Shown piece after piece: positions 27,974-35,906 of a stretch of DNA of 64,000 nucleotides. Both the position numbers and the translations under genes were made by a program. Source of the stretch: Metabacillus malikii. GTDB lineage: Bacteria > Bacillota > Bacilli > Bacillales > Bacillaceae. The first letter of the stretch is position 1. Each line of letters opens with the position of its first letter. The stretch lies in the NCBI RefSeq assembly GCF_030813355.1, contig NZ_JAUSUD010000017.1:48041-112040 (forward strand), in the 5' to 3' direction. Under the pieces are notes generated by a model, which searched no databases, was not told where the DNA came from, and saw only the letters and a program-made list of their open reading frames with translations.

Positions 27974-28552
27974 TTAATCTGTTTGTACCGTATATCCTTT
28001 CACAACATCGTTATGATCAAAGTCTATGACGAGCCATTCACTATCTATTGGAATAATCCCTCTTTCAGTACCTAGATAATATACGATATTACTATCTGTT
28101 TGAAAGTATTCAGTTTCAGTAGGAGCTCCTAGTAGCGTAATCACTTCTTCTCTTGTTTTCCCGGTTAATTCTACTTCCGACAACAAGTCATCAACCATAT
28201 AAACCCTATCTGATTCATTGTTTACCCATCTTTCGCGTTGGAAAATAGATTGATATTCATTAATTGCTAGAAATATCGAACAGATTATGAGAGGGAGACT
28301 ACCAAGAATCGTTATGAATAGTAACCTTTGCTTCATCCAAAACTCTTTTTTTACATCGTGGTAAGTAGCATTCCAGAAACCGGATACAAATACTAGTAAT
28401 ATAAGAAAGGGAAGGATAATTGCTAGAGTGCTAACTAGATTAAAATCTAAATGTGTAACTTGAATAATTAAAAAGAAGCCAATATACACAAAAACATACC
28501 CTAAGCAGTAAAAATATAATAAAATTTCGAATAGCTTTTGTATCGTTGTCAT
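27974..28552 (-). CDS. Membrane protein with BamE/SmpA-like C-terminal motif
   Basis: A 192-residue protein with three hydrophobic helices (about 6-30, 40-62, 74-100) and an extracytoplasmic C-terminal domain. That domain shows LTGKTREEVITLLGAPTETE, the helix-turn pattern of SmpA/BamE-like folds (G-x-T-x2-E-V-x3-LG-x-P), followed by a beta-rich stretch. The family is otherwise unrecognised. It lies 24 bp after the small membrane protein gene at 28577-28732, and AAGGTAGG serves as the RBS. The two probably form an operon. The function is unknown. Confidence 0.75.
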   Translation of the reverse strand: MTTIQKLFEILLYFYCLGYVFVYIGFFLIIQVTHLDFNLVSTLAIILPFLILLVFVSGFWNATYHDVKKEFWMKQRLLFITILGSLPLIICSIFLAINEYQSIFQRERWVNNESDRVYMVDDLLSEVELTGKTREEVITLLGAPTETEYFQTDSNIVYYLGTERGIIPIDSEWLVIDFDHNDVVKGYTVQTD

Positions 28553-28576
28553 AATCTACGCCTACCTTAATAATGG

Positions 28577-28732
28577 TTAGAGGAATAAATTTTTCATAAA
28601 TATTAATCCAGTGATAATCAAACTGCAAATGACTACAAATAAACCGACGATAAAGAACCCGTAAAAAAAGCCTTTAGTCATCGATGTCATATCCAAAACG
28701 ATTTCTTTAAAAAACGACAGTACTTTATTCAA
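28577..28732 (-). CDS. Small single-pass membrane protein, 51 aa
   Basis: A short gene starting at TTG 28732 with AGGTG nine bases upstream and ending in TAA at 28577-28579. The product opens MNKVLSFFKEIVLDMTSMTK, has one strong hydrophobic helix (about 21-45, GFFYGFFIVGLFVVICSLII) and ends MKNLFL. Amphipathic N-terminus plus TM helix plus short basic tail is typical of small membrane-associated regulators. It directly precedes the 192-residue membrane protein gene. It is supported by RBS, frame and gene spacing; no family is recognised. Confidence 0.65.
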   Translation of the reverse strand: MNKVLSFFKEIVLDMTSMTKGFFYGFFIVGLFVVICSLIITGLIFMKNLFL

Positions 28733-28763
28733 AGTTATCAACACCTTTGATTGGAATAGAAGA

Positions 28764-28784
28764 GGTGACTACTTATGTGTCACC
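28764..28784. promoter_or_regulatory. Inverted repeat upstream of the small membrane-protein operon
   Basis: GGTGAC (28764-28769), nine bases, GTCACC (28779-28784). Its position about 30 bp upstream of the TTG start suggests an operator or 5'-UTR hairpin. Confidence 0.35.
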
Positions 28785-28840
28785 CCCTAATATATATAAG
28801 AATATGTTCTAGAACTTGGAGCGACCTACTTATCTACCAT

Positions 28841-29587
28841 TTACTTTTTTGCAACAATGAGAAATCGTTTAGAATTTGTACGTATACCTTTAGACGTTGT
28901 GTTTTCTCGTATAAACTTTTCTAAGATTTCGAAATCATCTTGCTTCTCACCAAATTGGGGAATTGTTGGTGTATGCTTAAGTAAGAAAATGAGGTCTTCA
29001 GGACGATGGTAATAGTCAGTTGCATCATATTCAAATGTCTGAATCTCAGAAAAACCTGCATCGTACAATTCTTTTACATACATAGAGCATAATGCACCAT
29101 CTTTATGCATTGTATGACCTCGCTTAAATGCCTGCTTTAAATTAAGCTTATCCATTTCACCGACTTGTTGAGTTAGAAAAGATCCACCGCTTTTTAATAC
29201 TCTAGCAATCTCTTTTGAACAAAAAGGTGCATGACGACACGTCACAATATCAAAAAACTCTTCAGGAAATAACAAGTGGTCTGACGACATTTGCGTAAAT
29301 CGAACATTTGATATTTGAGAGTCTTTCACATTTTTCTGAGCCGTTTCAATCATCGTAGCCGATAAATCAATCCCAACTAAGAATTGAAATGAAGATGCTA
29401 GTTGTAGTAAACTTTCTCCCCCGCCAGTACCAACATCAAGCAACACGTCTGTTGATTTGCTCATTTTCTTTACCTCATCATGAAAATCCCATCGCATGCC
29501 TTCTACTGTCACTTGCAGCTTGCTAAAATCCCAGCCGTTTGTTTTGCCAACCTTTTCATAAAACTCTTTTTCGTTTAATTTAGCCAT
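28841..29587 (-). CDS. Class I SAM-dependent methyltransferase
   Basis: A 248-residue methyltransferase. SAM-binding motif I is LLDVGTGGGESLLQL (near residue 52), followed by the acidic residue in LVGIDLSATMIE, and motif IV-like FFDIVTCRHAPF. I start at ATG 29587 (MAKLNEKEFYEK) because AAAGGTGA is well spaced; the longer frame adds nine residues overlapping that RBS. The substrate is unknown. The gene is monocistronic on the minus strand. Confidence 0.9.
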   Translation of the reverse strand: MAKLNEKEFYEKVGKTNGWDFSKLQVTVEGMRWDFHDEVKKMSKSTDVLLDVGTGGGESLLQLASSFQFLVGIDLSATMIETAQKNVKDSQISNVRFTQMSSDHLLFPEEFFDIVTCRHAPFCSKEIARVLKSGGSFLTQQVGEMDKLNLKQAFKRGHTMHKDGALCSMYVKELYDAGFSEIQTFEYDATDYYHRPEDLIFLLKHTPTIPQFGEKQDDFEILEKFIRENTTSKGIRTNSKRFLIVAKK

Positions 29588-29794
29588 TAATATCACCTTT
29601 CGATTAAACATTAGTCCTACTCATTGTTCAAGTACAATTGTTCCAAAAAAGGGCAGACTTCCCCCTTGATAGCTGGTACGCGTTTTTTCCAGCCCGGGAA
29701 CTAATTACTTCGAACAATTCGGTTAGGCATTCCGTTCACCTCTTTTGAAAGGATGATTCATTATCATTCCAATATACGTCAGATTTACCTTTCA

Positions 29795-30283
29795 TTATTC
29801 GGATAACTTTACAGGAAAGTGTAATAAAAAGCTTGCACTCTTTCGTTCTAACACATCGTGTTTTTCTGAATACAATTCAAAACCAAATGTACCTGCTTGT
29901 TCGTAGGCAGAGTCTTGAATCCATTCAAATAACTTATCATAGGCACTACCTGCATTGTCAATGTCACCTTCGTACGAAAGAACAGCATAGCTTCCTTGTG
30001 GAATTACATAGGAAATCATATCGAAAGGAACCTCAACTTCAGCAGTTGCTTCTACTCCAGCTATCCATGTAAATAAGTCAGTATCGGGATTGTAATTAGG
30101 TGGATCGATAAAAATTCCATAAGTTGTCGGAAGACCAATGACACCCTCAATCGTACTTACTTTTTTATGAAATGCCTGCTGAAGTTTAGGAATTAAGTGT
30201 TGTTCTCTCGTATCCTTTAATAAAGTATCTATCTTCATACCAATAATACGGACTGGCCCTCTTTCAACGATTTTTATCTCCAT
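29795..30283 (-). CDS. GyrI-like effector-binding domain protein
   Basis: A 162-residue stand-alone GyrI-like (AraC/BmrR effector-binding) domain: it opens MEIKIVERGPVRIIGMKI, with the central YGIFIDPPNYNPDTDLFTWI and VPQGSYAVLSYEGDI-like stretch, where the conserved Tyr and Glu contact ligands in BmrR-type domains. There is no DNA-binding domain, so it may be a small-molecule binder or hydrolase-like variant. The ATG at 30283 follows AGAGG with ten-base spacing. No obvious operon partner. Confidence 0.85.
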   Translation of the reverse strand: MEIKIVERGPVRIIGMKIDTLLKDTREQHLIPKLQQAFHKKVSTIEGVIGLPTTYGIFIDPPNYNPDTDLFTWIAGVEATAEVEVPFDMISYVIPQGSYAVLSYEGDIDNAGSAYDKLFEWIQDSAYEQAGTFGFELYSEKHDVLERKSASFLLHFPVKLSE

Positions 30284-30585
30284 TAACAATCAACCTCTTT
30301 TTATAGTGTTGTATATTGATATTTCAACATGAATCAACAATTTCCTCTTTTTGTCATTAATAAGTTTGTAGATTACGTAATTAATACAAATCGCATGCAG
30401 ATAGGAATTCCTGTTATGGATATGCTTTAAGTCTATTAGACTCTAGCAAACCAAGAGGCTAAAGAGGGGGAGGAAGAAAATCTACTTTTATCCGTTAAAA
30501 CATTAAAACTCTTATTGATTTTGTCGATATTAATGATGTGAGTTATTGAGAGAAATACATACCATTACAACAAGGAGAGATAAAC

Positions 30586-31167
30586 GTGAAAAAGTTAAGT
30601 GTGTTAGCCATTTTATTACTCGCATTTTTAGCTGCATGTTCTTCAAATGAAGAAGGAACAACTAAGAAAGCTGATACAACAACTAAAGAGGTAACGACAG
30701 AAGAAACGGGAGTACAAAAGGAATCGAAAGAAGTCACTATTGATAAACCATTTAATGTGATAACAAGCATTAATCCAGAGAAAGCAACTGAATTAAAAAT
30801 GACAGTTAGTAACTTTGAGATTGTACAAGGGAAGTCAACTGTTCAAGAAGACAATGACAAATACGATTACGCTCAATTCGATGTAGCTATTGAAAATATA
30901 GGAGAAATAGAAGCTTTAGAAACGGTAGTAGCAAATTATTCATTCAAATTTTATAATGAGAATGGTGTAGAAATAGAAGAAAATAATTATATTGAACAAA
31001 ACCTTCAAGGTATGACATATAATGAAGCATCGGTCCGTCCAGGTGGTAAAAATGAAGGGACTATTATCATACCGATTCCAAAAGGTAGCGAACCAGCTGA
31101 AATGGTCTATCTAAGTAACTGGATGTCGATAATGGGTTCACATGAATATTACTTTAAATTGAAGTAA
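30586..31167 (+). CDS. Lipoprotein with DUF4352-like domain
   Basis: A 193-residue secreted lipoprotein. A type II signal peptide ends in the lipobox LAAC with Cys18 as the lipidated residue, followed by a Ser/Thr/Lys-rich linker (about 19-55) and a beta-sandwich-like domain (about 58-193) with VSNFEIVQGKS, YDYAQFDVAIENIGE and VRPGGKNEGTIIIPIP, the pattern of telokin-like DUF4352 proteins. GTG 30586 follows AAGGAGAG. It would be anchored to the outer face of the membrane; the role is unknown. A similar fold, with a TM anchor, is encoded at 49280-49924. Confidence 0.88.
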   Translation: MKKLSVLAILLLAFLAACSSNEEGTTKKADTTTKEVTTEETGVQKESKEVTIDKPFNVITSINPEKATELKMTVSNFEIVQGKSTVQEDNDKYDYAQFDVAIENIGEIEALETVVANYSFKFYNENGVEIEENNYIEQNLQGMTYNEASVRPGGKNEGTIIIPIPKGSEPAEMVYLSNWMSIMGSHEYYFKLK

Positions 31168-31173
31168 GTTGAT

Positions 31174-31207
31174 AAAAACAGTGAGGAAACTCTCTGTTTT
31201 TTTGCTT
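31174..31207 (+). terminator. Probable terminator after the lipoprotein gene
   Basis: AAAACAG and CTGTTTT, with GAG/CTC inside, form a short stem followed by TTTTTTT. Confidence 0.65.
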
Positions 31208-31250
31208 TAATAAAAGAAAGCGGGAAATAAAGTTGCAAAGGGGTGTGGCA

Positions 31251-31406
31251 ATGTCATTATTGAATATGTTTCGAAAAAAGTGTACGATCTGTAATCGAAA
31301 ACAGAGTCAACTACGTCATTATCTCAATGATAAAGGGAAAACGATAAAAGTATGCATCCCTTGCTCAGAATACGCTGAGAGACGGGCATATCGGTTAAAG
31401 CGATGA
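31251..31406 (+). CDS. Small zinc-ribbon-like protein, 51 aa
   Basis: A short gene from ATG 31251 to TGA 31404-31406 with AAAGGGG at the proper distance. The product is very basic and contains two CxxC knuckles, KCTICNRK (near residues 11-16) and VCIPCSEYA (near 36-42), spaced about 22 residues apart, a classic zinc-ribbon arrangement. It ends RRAYRLKR. It could bind RNA or DNA or be a zinc-dependent adaptor. The paired cysteines and the RBS strongly support a real gene. The second 52-bp repeat array begins about 230 bp downstream on the same strand. Confidence 0.8.
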   Translation: MSLLNMFRKKCTICNRKQSQLRHYLNDKGKTIKVCIPCSEYAERRAYRLKR

Positions 31407-31464
31407 TAGATTATTAGAATGTGATAAACATAGGGATGATGAAGCATGTTTTGACTGATTTGTA

Positions 31465-31517
31465 GAGGCTATCCTCTCCCCAAAGAGGGCCACAGCAACA
31501 TGGAGGATAGGTACCTC
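31465..31517 (+). other. Compact segment with nested, mutually exclusive stems
   Basis: GAGG (31465-31468) can pair with CCTC (31514-31517), CTATCCTC (31469-31476) with GAGGATAG (31503-31510), while CCTCT (31473-31477) can instead pair with AGAGG (31484-31488), and CCA/TGG closes a small internal loop. It lies between the zinc-ribbon gene and the repeat array. The function is unknown. Confidence 0.4.
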
Positions 31518-31635
31518 GAGGTTGGCTTGTCGGATTCTTGGGTTGGAGTCGCTCCCAAAGAGTAATCTAGAACAAATCCATATTAGCTGCAGAAATTGTA
31601 TTCATCCACCGCGTTATTTACATGTATTGAGGAAA

Positions 31636-32682
31636 GAAATCATCTTCATCCCTCCCGAAGAATCCGATGCTTCCAATGACGGAGTTGAGAAATCGCCTTC
31701 ATCTTGCTAATGAACCTGATTTTGCCAATGCTAGAAGTTGATGAAGAACATTTTGATATATATTTGAATAGAAAAGGTCTTCATAATTTTGATGAAGCCG
31801 ATTTTGAATTTGTATTTGAAGAGAAAAGGTCTTCATAATTTCGATGAAGCCCATTTTGAAATTGAATGAGAAAAGAAATGTTCTTCATAAGGTCGATGAA
31901 GCCGATTTTGAAATTGAATGAGAAGAGAAATGTTCTTCATAAGGCCGATGAAGCCGATTTTGAAATTGAATGAGAAGAGAAATGTTCTTCATAAGTTCGA
32001 TGAAGCCGATTTTGAAATTGAATGAGAAGAGAAATGTTCTTCATAATTTTGATGAATCCGATTTTGAAATTGAATGAGAAGAAAAATGTTCTTCATAATT
32101 TTGATGAAGCCGATTTTGAAATTGTATGAGATGAGAAAAGTTCTTCATAATTTTGATGAAGCCCTTTTTGAAATTGTATGAGAAGAATAATGTTCTTCAT
32201 AATTTCGATGAAGCCGATTTTGAAATTGTATGAGAAGAGAAAAGTTCTTCATAAGGTCGATGAAGCCGATTTTGATTTTGTATGAGAAGAGAAAAGTTCT
32301 TCATAAGGTCGATGAAACCGATTTTGAAATTGTATGAGATGAGAAATGTTCTTCATAATTTTGATGAAGCCCATTTTGAAATTGTATGAGAAGAGAAAAG
32401 TTCTTCATAAGGTCGATGAAGCCGATTTTGATTTTGTATGAGAAGAGAAAAGTTCTTCATAAGGTTGATGAAGCCGATTTTGAAATTATATGAGAAGAGA
32501 AAAGTTCTTCGTAAAGTTGATGAAGCCTATTTTCGAATTTGCGTGGAGAGAAATCATCTTCATCCCGCCGATGAAACGGATTTTGCCAAAGCCGGAGTTG
32601 AGAAATCATCTTCATCCCGCCGATGAATCCGAATTTCCCAATGCCGGAAATGAAAAACCTTCTTCAGAACACGAATGATACA
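31636..32682 (+). repeat. 52-bp tandem repeat array B, about 15 regular plus edge units
   Basis: CTTC recurs at 31779 and every 52 bp to 32507 (15 units). Units contain CTTCAT, about seven bases, ATGAAG, then CCGATTTTGAAATTG and TGAGAAGAGAAATG. Diverged edge units on both sides (near 31644, 31697, 32558, 32610, 32662) share CATCTTCATCCC and GGAGTTGAGAAATC, and resemble each other more than the central units, as expected if the centre expanded inside an older array. The core matches array A. Short reading frames across the array shift relative to the repeat period and are not genes. Confidence 0.95.
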
Positions 32683-32700
32683 AACTTATAGTAAAAAAGC

Positions 32701-32716
32701 AGAGGGAAACCTCTTT
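32701..32716 (+). terminator. Possible terminator downstream of array B
   Basis: AGAGG, GAAA tetraloop, CCTCT, then TTT. Short and weak, but correctly placed to end a transcript carrying array B. Confidence 0.4.
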
Positions 32717-32825
32717 CAATGGCCGATTTATAAATATAACAAGATAAAATTGAAATCACTTTTTAAACAAATTCCCCATCAATAATCCGAATATGTAGCA
32801 AAAGCTCCACCCATACCTTAACTGT

Positions 32826-33428
32826 TTATTCTTCCATTCTAAATACACGCTCACTTATCTGTCGCAAAAATCTCATCCACTTTTCCTGAAATTCAGGATC
32901 ATCGGGATGCAAGCCTGTAATCATTTTTGTTACTTCACCATATAGAAGCGGATAAATCGTTAAACTTGACATCATTAATGTAATGAGTTCAGGGTCTAAT
33001 TCTTTTGGAACAAGTCCGTTCTCTTGTTTAGATTTTATATCCTCGTTATAAGATTGAAGAACCTTTTTCCGTTGTTCCTCACCCTTTAAGCTATCAGGTA
33101 AATTATCAACTGCTTCCCAGGCCGAAAATTTCAAAAAATCCTTTAAATAATCTTTATTTACCTTGTAGCGGAATTCAGCGATTTGCACAGGATCCGCAGG
33201 TAATGTTAAATTTCCTGTCGGCAATTGTTCAGCGACGAAAGCATTTATCGTTTCATTAATGAGTTCATCTTTCCCCTTAAAATAATGATAGATTAATTGT
33301 TTATTAACACCGGCACGTTTTGCGATTGATTCAATACGTGTACCCGTATAACCTTTATCAAAAAATTCTTCTCTAGCTGCCTGCAAAATGTTTTGGCGTG
33401 TCCGCTCTGCATTTCGAATTTTTCCCAT
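32826..33428 (-). CDS. TetR/AcrR family transcriptional regulator
   Basis: A 200-residue repressor. The N-terminal HTH (about 8-55) contains RQNILQAAREEFFDKGYTGT and the recognition helix region RAGVNKQLIYHYFKGKDELI; the rest is the helical ligand-binding and dimer domain. ATG 33428 has GGAGTG upstream. It is divergent from the VOC-family gene at 33621, and the region between holds three copies of ACTTACCNNTTGT, probable autoregulatory operators. The ligand is unknown. Confidence 0.93.
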   Translation of the reverse strand: MGKIRNAERTRQNILQAAREEFFDKGYTGTRIESIAKRAGVNKQLIYHYFKGKDELINETINAFVAEQLPTGNLTLPADPVQIAEFRYKVNKDYLKDFLKFSAWEAVDNLPDSLKGEEQRKKVLQSYNEDIKSKQENGLVPKELDPELITLMMSSLTIYPLLYGEVTKMITGLHPDDPEFQEKWMRFLRQISERVFRMEE

Positions 33429-33486
33429 AGATGATCACTCCTTGCTATCGTTAATGTTAGACATTCTATTTAGGAAAGTCAAATTT

Positions 33487-33560
33487 ACTTACCATTTGTA
33501 AAGTATAACTTGACAAGTGGTAAGTAATATTTTACGATTCGGTTATAACTTACCTTTTGT
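33487..33560. promoter_or_regulatory. Cluster of three putative TetR operator half-sites
   Basis: ACTTACCATTTGT (33487-33499), the inverted copy ACAAGTGGTAAGT (33513-33525) and ACTTACCTTTTGT (33548-33560). The first two form a long inverted repeat with 12 of 13 positions matching. They lie between the divergent tetR gene and the VOC operon. Confidence 0.65.
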
Positions 33561-33620
33561 AAAGTTATATGAATGAGTAATGTGGAAGCGATGACAAAAA
33601 TGAAGGAGAGGGTGTTAAAT

Positions 33621-34025
33621 ATGAAAGCAACTGTTATTCCATTTATTATGTCTGAGGACGCTCGTACACAAGCAGATTATTACAAACAAGTATTTGGCGG
33701 TGAGATATTGGCGGAATCTACATTTGGTCAAGTTGAAGGAACGCCAGAGGAAGCAAAGGATAAAATCATGTTCCTTAGTATGACGATAGCTGGTTCAAAT
33801 ACGCTAAATATGGCAGATTCTTTTGAGCCTGTTTCTGGAAACCATATCGAGCTTTCGTTATCCTTTGAAGATGAAAAGGAAGCGCGTCATACGTTTGAAG
33901 CTTTAAGTAACAGTGGGTGTACGGTGAAATATCCATTTACGTATCAGCCATGGGATGCATTTTTTGGTGAGGTTATCGACAAATTCGGAGTCACATGGCA
34001 AATCGTGACACAGCCGGCTATCTAG
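33621..34025 (+). CDS. VOC-family protein (PhnB/3-demethylubiquinone methyltransferase-like)
   Basis: A 134-residue vicinal-oxygen-chelate fold protein: it opens MKATVIPFIMSEDARTQADY followed by YKQVFGGEIL, and the second half contains GNHIELSLSFEDEKEARHTF and CTVKYPFTYQPWDAFFGEVI, the PhnB-like pattern. The catalytic or binding activity is unknown. I prefer ATG 33621; the upstream GTG at 33612 is too close to AAGGAG. It begins a likely operon with the DUF1801 gene (15 bp) and sits behind the putative TetR operators. Confidence 0.87.
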   Translation: MKATVIPFIMSEDARTQADYYKQVFGGEILAESTFGQVEGTPEEAKDKIMFLSMTIAGSNTLNMADSFEPVSGNHIELSLSFEDEKEARHTFEALSNSGCTVKYPFTYQPWDAFFGEVIDKFGVTWQIVTQPAI

Positions 34026-34040
34026 ATAGGAGATATAGCT

Positions 34041-34382
34041 ATGAATCCAACTGTAACTGAATATCTCGATGCGCTTGACACACCATGGAAAAGAGATTTA
34101 TGTAACCATTTACGTGAGGCAGTCCACAAAGCGATTCCGAATGTTGAAGAACGAATCCAATATAAAAAACCACATTTTTTAAAAAATGGGAAGTATGACG
34201 CAGTCATCTCTGTCTTGAAAATTAATGTTAGCTTTACCATTTATAACACCCAAGATTTACAATTGCCAGAGGACAGTTTCTCTGGACCACAAGAACGTAA
34301 AACATTGAAACTGAAAAAGGGTGAAGCAACCGACTTTGAGCAACTTTCTAAATGGGTTAAGCTTGCTACTCGCTCTTTATAA
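34041..34382 (+). CDS. DUF1801 domain protein
   Basis: A 113-residue protein of the DUF1801 (YdhG/Fra-like) family, with VTEYLDALDTPWKRDLCNHL near the N-terminus and ERIQYKKPHFLKNGKYDAVI in the centre. B. subtilis relatives were described as an intracellular iron chaperone (Fra), but many members are uncharacterised. ATG 34041 has AGGAG upstream and lies 15 bp after the VOC gene, so it belongs to the same transcription unit and probably the same TetR regulon. Confidence 0.85.
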   Translation: MNPTVTEYLDALDTPWKRDLCNHLREAVHKAIPNVEERIQYKKPHFLKNGKYDAVISVLKINVSFTIYNTQDLQLPEDSFSGPQERKTLKLKKGEATDFEQLSKWVKLATRSL

Positions 34383-34520
34383 GATATAGGTATTGTACGT
34401 AAACGACCATTAAGCGGAATATGTTTCAAATAAAAAAGTCCATAACATGGCATGAAAGCAATGTCTCTAAGCACAACTTTAATAGAATAATAGAAAAAGT
34501 TAAATGATGGAGGAAATAAT

Positions 34521-34901
34521 ATGATTCAAACTCTAGGCCAAGTGATGTTATATGTAGATAACCAAGAAGAAGGCGCACAATTTTGGAGTGAAAAGTTTGG
34601 GTTTACGATAATTGCCGAGGAGGATAACGGTCAAGGCATGAAGTGGATTGAGCTTGCACCTACTACTGATGCTGAGACAACGATCGTGCTTCACAATAAA
34701 GAACTCATCGCAAAGATGGATCCAGATTTACATTTAGGGACACCATCGCTGATGTTTTATACAAAAGATTTAGACGCGTTTTATCAAAAATTGCAAAATA
34801 ATCAAGTCACTGTCGGTGAGATTGTTGAAATGCCTTCAGGAAGAGTGTTTAATTTTGCAGACAATGAGAACAATTATTTCGCAGTGACGGAGAGAGCATA
34901 G
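34521..34901 (+). CDS. VOC-family / glyoxalase-like protein
   Basis: A 126-residue glyoxalase/bleomycin-resistance fold protein with two beta-alpha-beta-beta-beta modules: GQVMLYVDNQEEGAQFWSEK then FGFTIIAEED, and later HLGTPSLMFYTKDLDAFYQK. Metal-ligand candidates are present, but the substrate is unknown. ATG 34521 follows GGAGG. It lies 138 bp after the DUF1801 gene without a clear terminator between, so it may be the third gene of that unit. Confidence 0.88.
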   Translation: MIQTLGQVMLYVDNQEEGAQFWSEKFGFTIIAEEDNGQGMKWIELAPTTDAETTIVLHNKELIAKMDPDLHLGTPSLMFYTKDLDAFYQKLQNNQVTVGEIVEMPSGRVFNFADNENNYFAVTERA

Positions 34902-34916
34902 TAGCTATCAAAAAGA

Positions 34917-34953
34917 TAGGAGCTTTTATAGCAATTGAGCTTATAAGCTCCTA
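34917..34953. terminator. Hairpin between convergent genes
   Basis: TAGGAGCTT (34917-34925) pairs with AAGCTCCTA (34945-34953). No T run, so termination is uncertain. Confidence 0.45.
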
Positions 34954-34961
34954 CAATCCTA

Positions 34962-35906
34962 TTAATTTTGAAAACGTTCTAACCAAGTGTCTAACCGTTT
35001 AAGTAAATCCTCGTCAATTGGTTCATGTACCTGTTTTTTGTATTCTTTAATTAAAGTGAGCATGGCATGTTGGCCTTCATACTTTCGAAAGATATGATTC
35101 ATGTTCGGGATGATTTCCCACTCTGCGTCTCCCTTTACCATCTCAGCAATTAGCTTGGCATGGTCAGGTGGAACTTGAATATCTTTATCACCAGTAATCG
35201 CTAAAACAGGACAGGTTACATCTTTTAAATAGTCACAAGTATTAAATGTATATAATTCTCTTAACCATTTCGCATTTTGTTTAAAACCTTGAATTCTCAT
35301 GACATCTTTGTTAGAGTTTGCAATTTTAGCAAAGATTTTTTTATTTTGCTTCCTTGCTTTATCGGCTAGTTTAAATGTGCGGAACATCCAGCCTTGTAAG
35401 CCCTTTTTCTGATTTAATTCGGCAAAGGCCATTTCATTTTGTCTAGGTAATAAATCTTTATTAGGCTCAGCCGCGCCTGCAAGGAGGATTAACCCTGAAA
35501 CAGCTTTCCTCTGATTAACTGCTGGTGCAATTAAGGCTCCCTCACTATGACCTAATATAAGAATTCGATTCGCATCTACTTTAGGGTGGGCCTCTAAATA
35601 TTTTAATCCATCCACTGCATCGTCAATAAAATCATTAACGCCAGTTTCAATAAATTTTCCACCACTATTCCCAATACCCCTTTTGTCATATCTCAATGTG
35701 ATAAACCCTTTACTTGTCAGGAAATCTGCTAAATCTTTATAAATATTCATCGGCATATTTTTCAGGTTTCCGTCACGATCACCTTTACCGGAACCAGAAA
35801 TAAACAATATAGCTGGATATGTGGAAGTGGACTCTTCAGGAATTGTTAATGTCGCACTTAGCGGATATGTTCCATGAATTGTAACTTCTAAACTTTTACT
35901 CATCAT
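34962..35906 (-). CDS. Alpha/beta hydrolase (dienelactone hydrolase/acyl-peptidase-like)
   Basis: A 314-residue alpha/beta hydrolase. The oxyanion region is AILFISGSGKGDRDGN, then RYDKRGIGNSGG, the nucleophile elbow LILGHSEGALIAP (Ser in GHSEG), and the late acid and His in TGDKDIQVPPDHA and IPNMNHIFR. No signal peptide, so cytosolic. The start at ATG 35906 (MMSKSLEV) follows GAAGGGAAG and overlaps the end of the upstream HTH gene by 11 bp, implying translational coupling. The substrate is unknown. Confidence 0.9.
   Translation of the reverse strand: MMSKSLEVTIHGTYPLSATLTIPEESTSTYPAILFISGSGKGDRDGNLKNMPMNIYKDLADFLTSKGFITLRYDKRGIGNSGGKFIETGVNDFIDDAVDGLKYLEAHPKVDANRILILGHSEGALIAPAVNQRKAVSGLILLAGAAEPNKDLLPRQNEMAFAELNQKKGLQGWMFRTFKLADKARKQNKKIFAKIANSNKDVMRIQGFKQNAKWLRELYTFNTCDYLKDVTCPVLAITGDKDIQVPPDHAKLIAEMVKGDAEWEIIPNMNHIFRKYEGQHAMLTLIKEYKKQVHEPIDEDLLKRLDTWLERFQN

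Noticed and set aside
31522..32678. Several 62-codon frames within array B
   Set aside because: They follow the repeat in shifting frames, overlap each other and lack ribosome binding sites.
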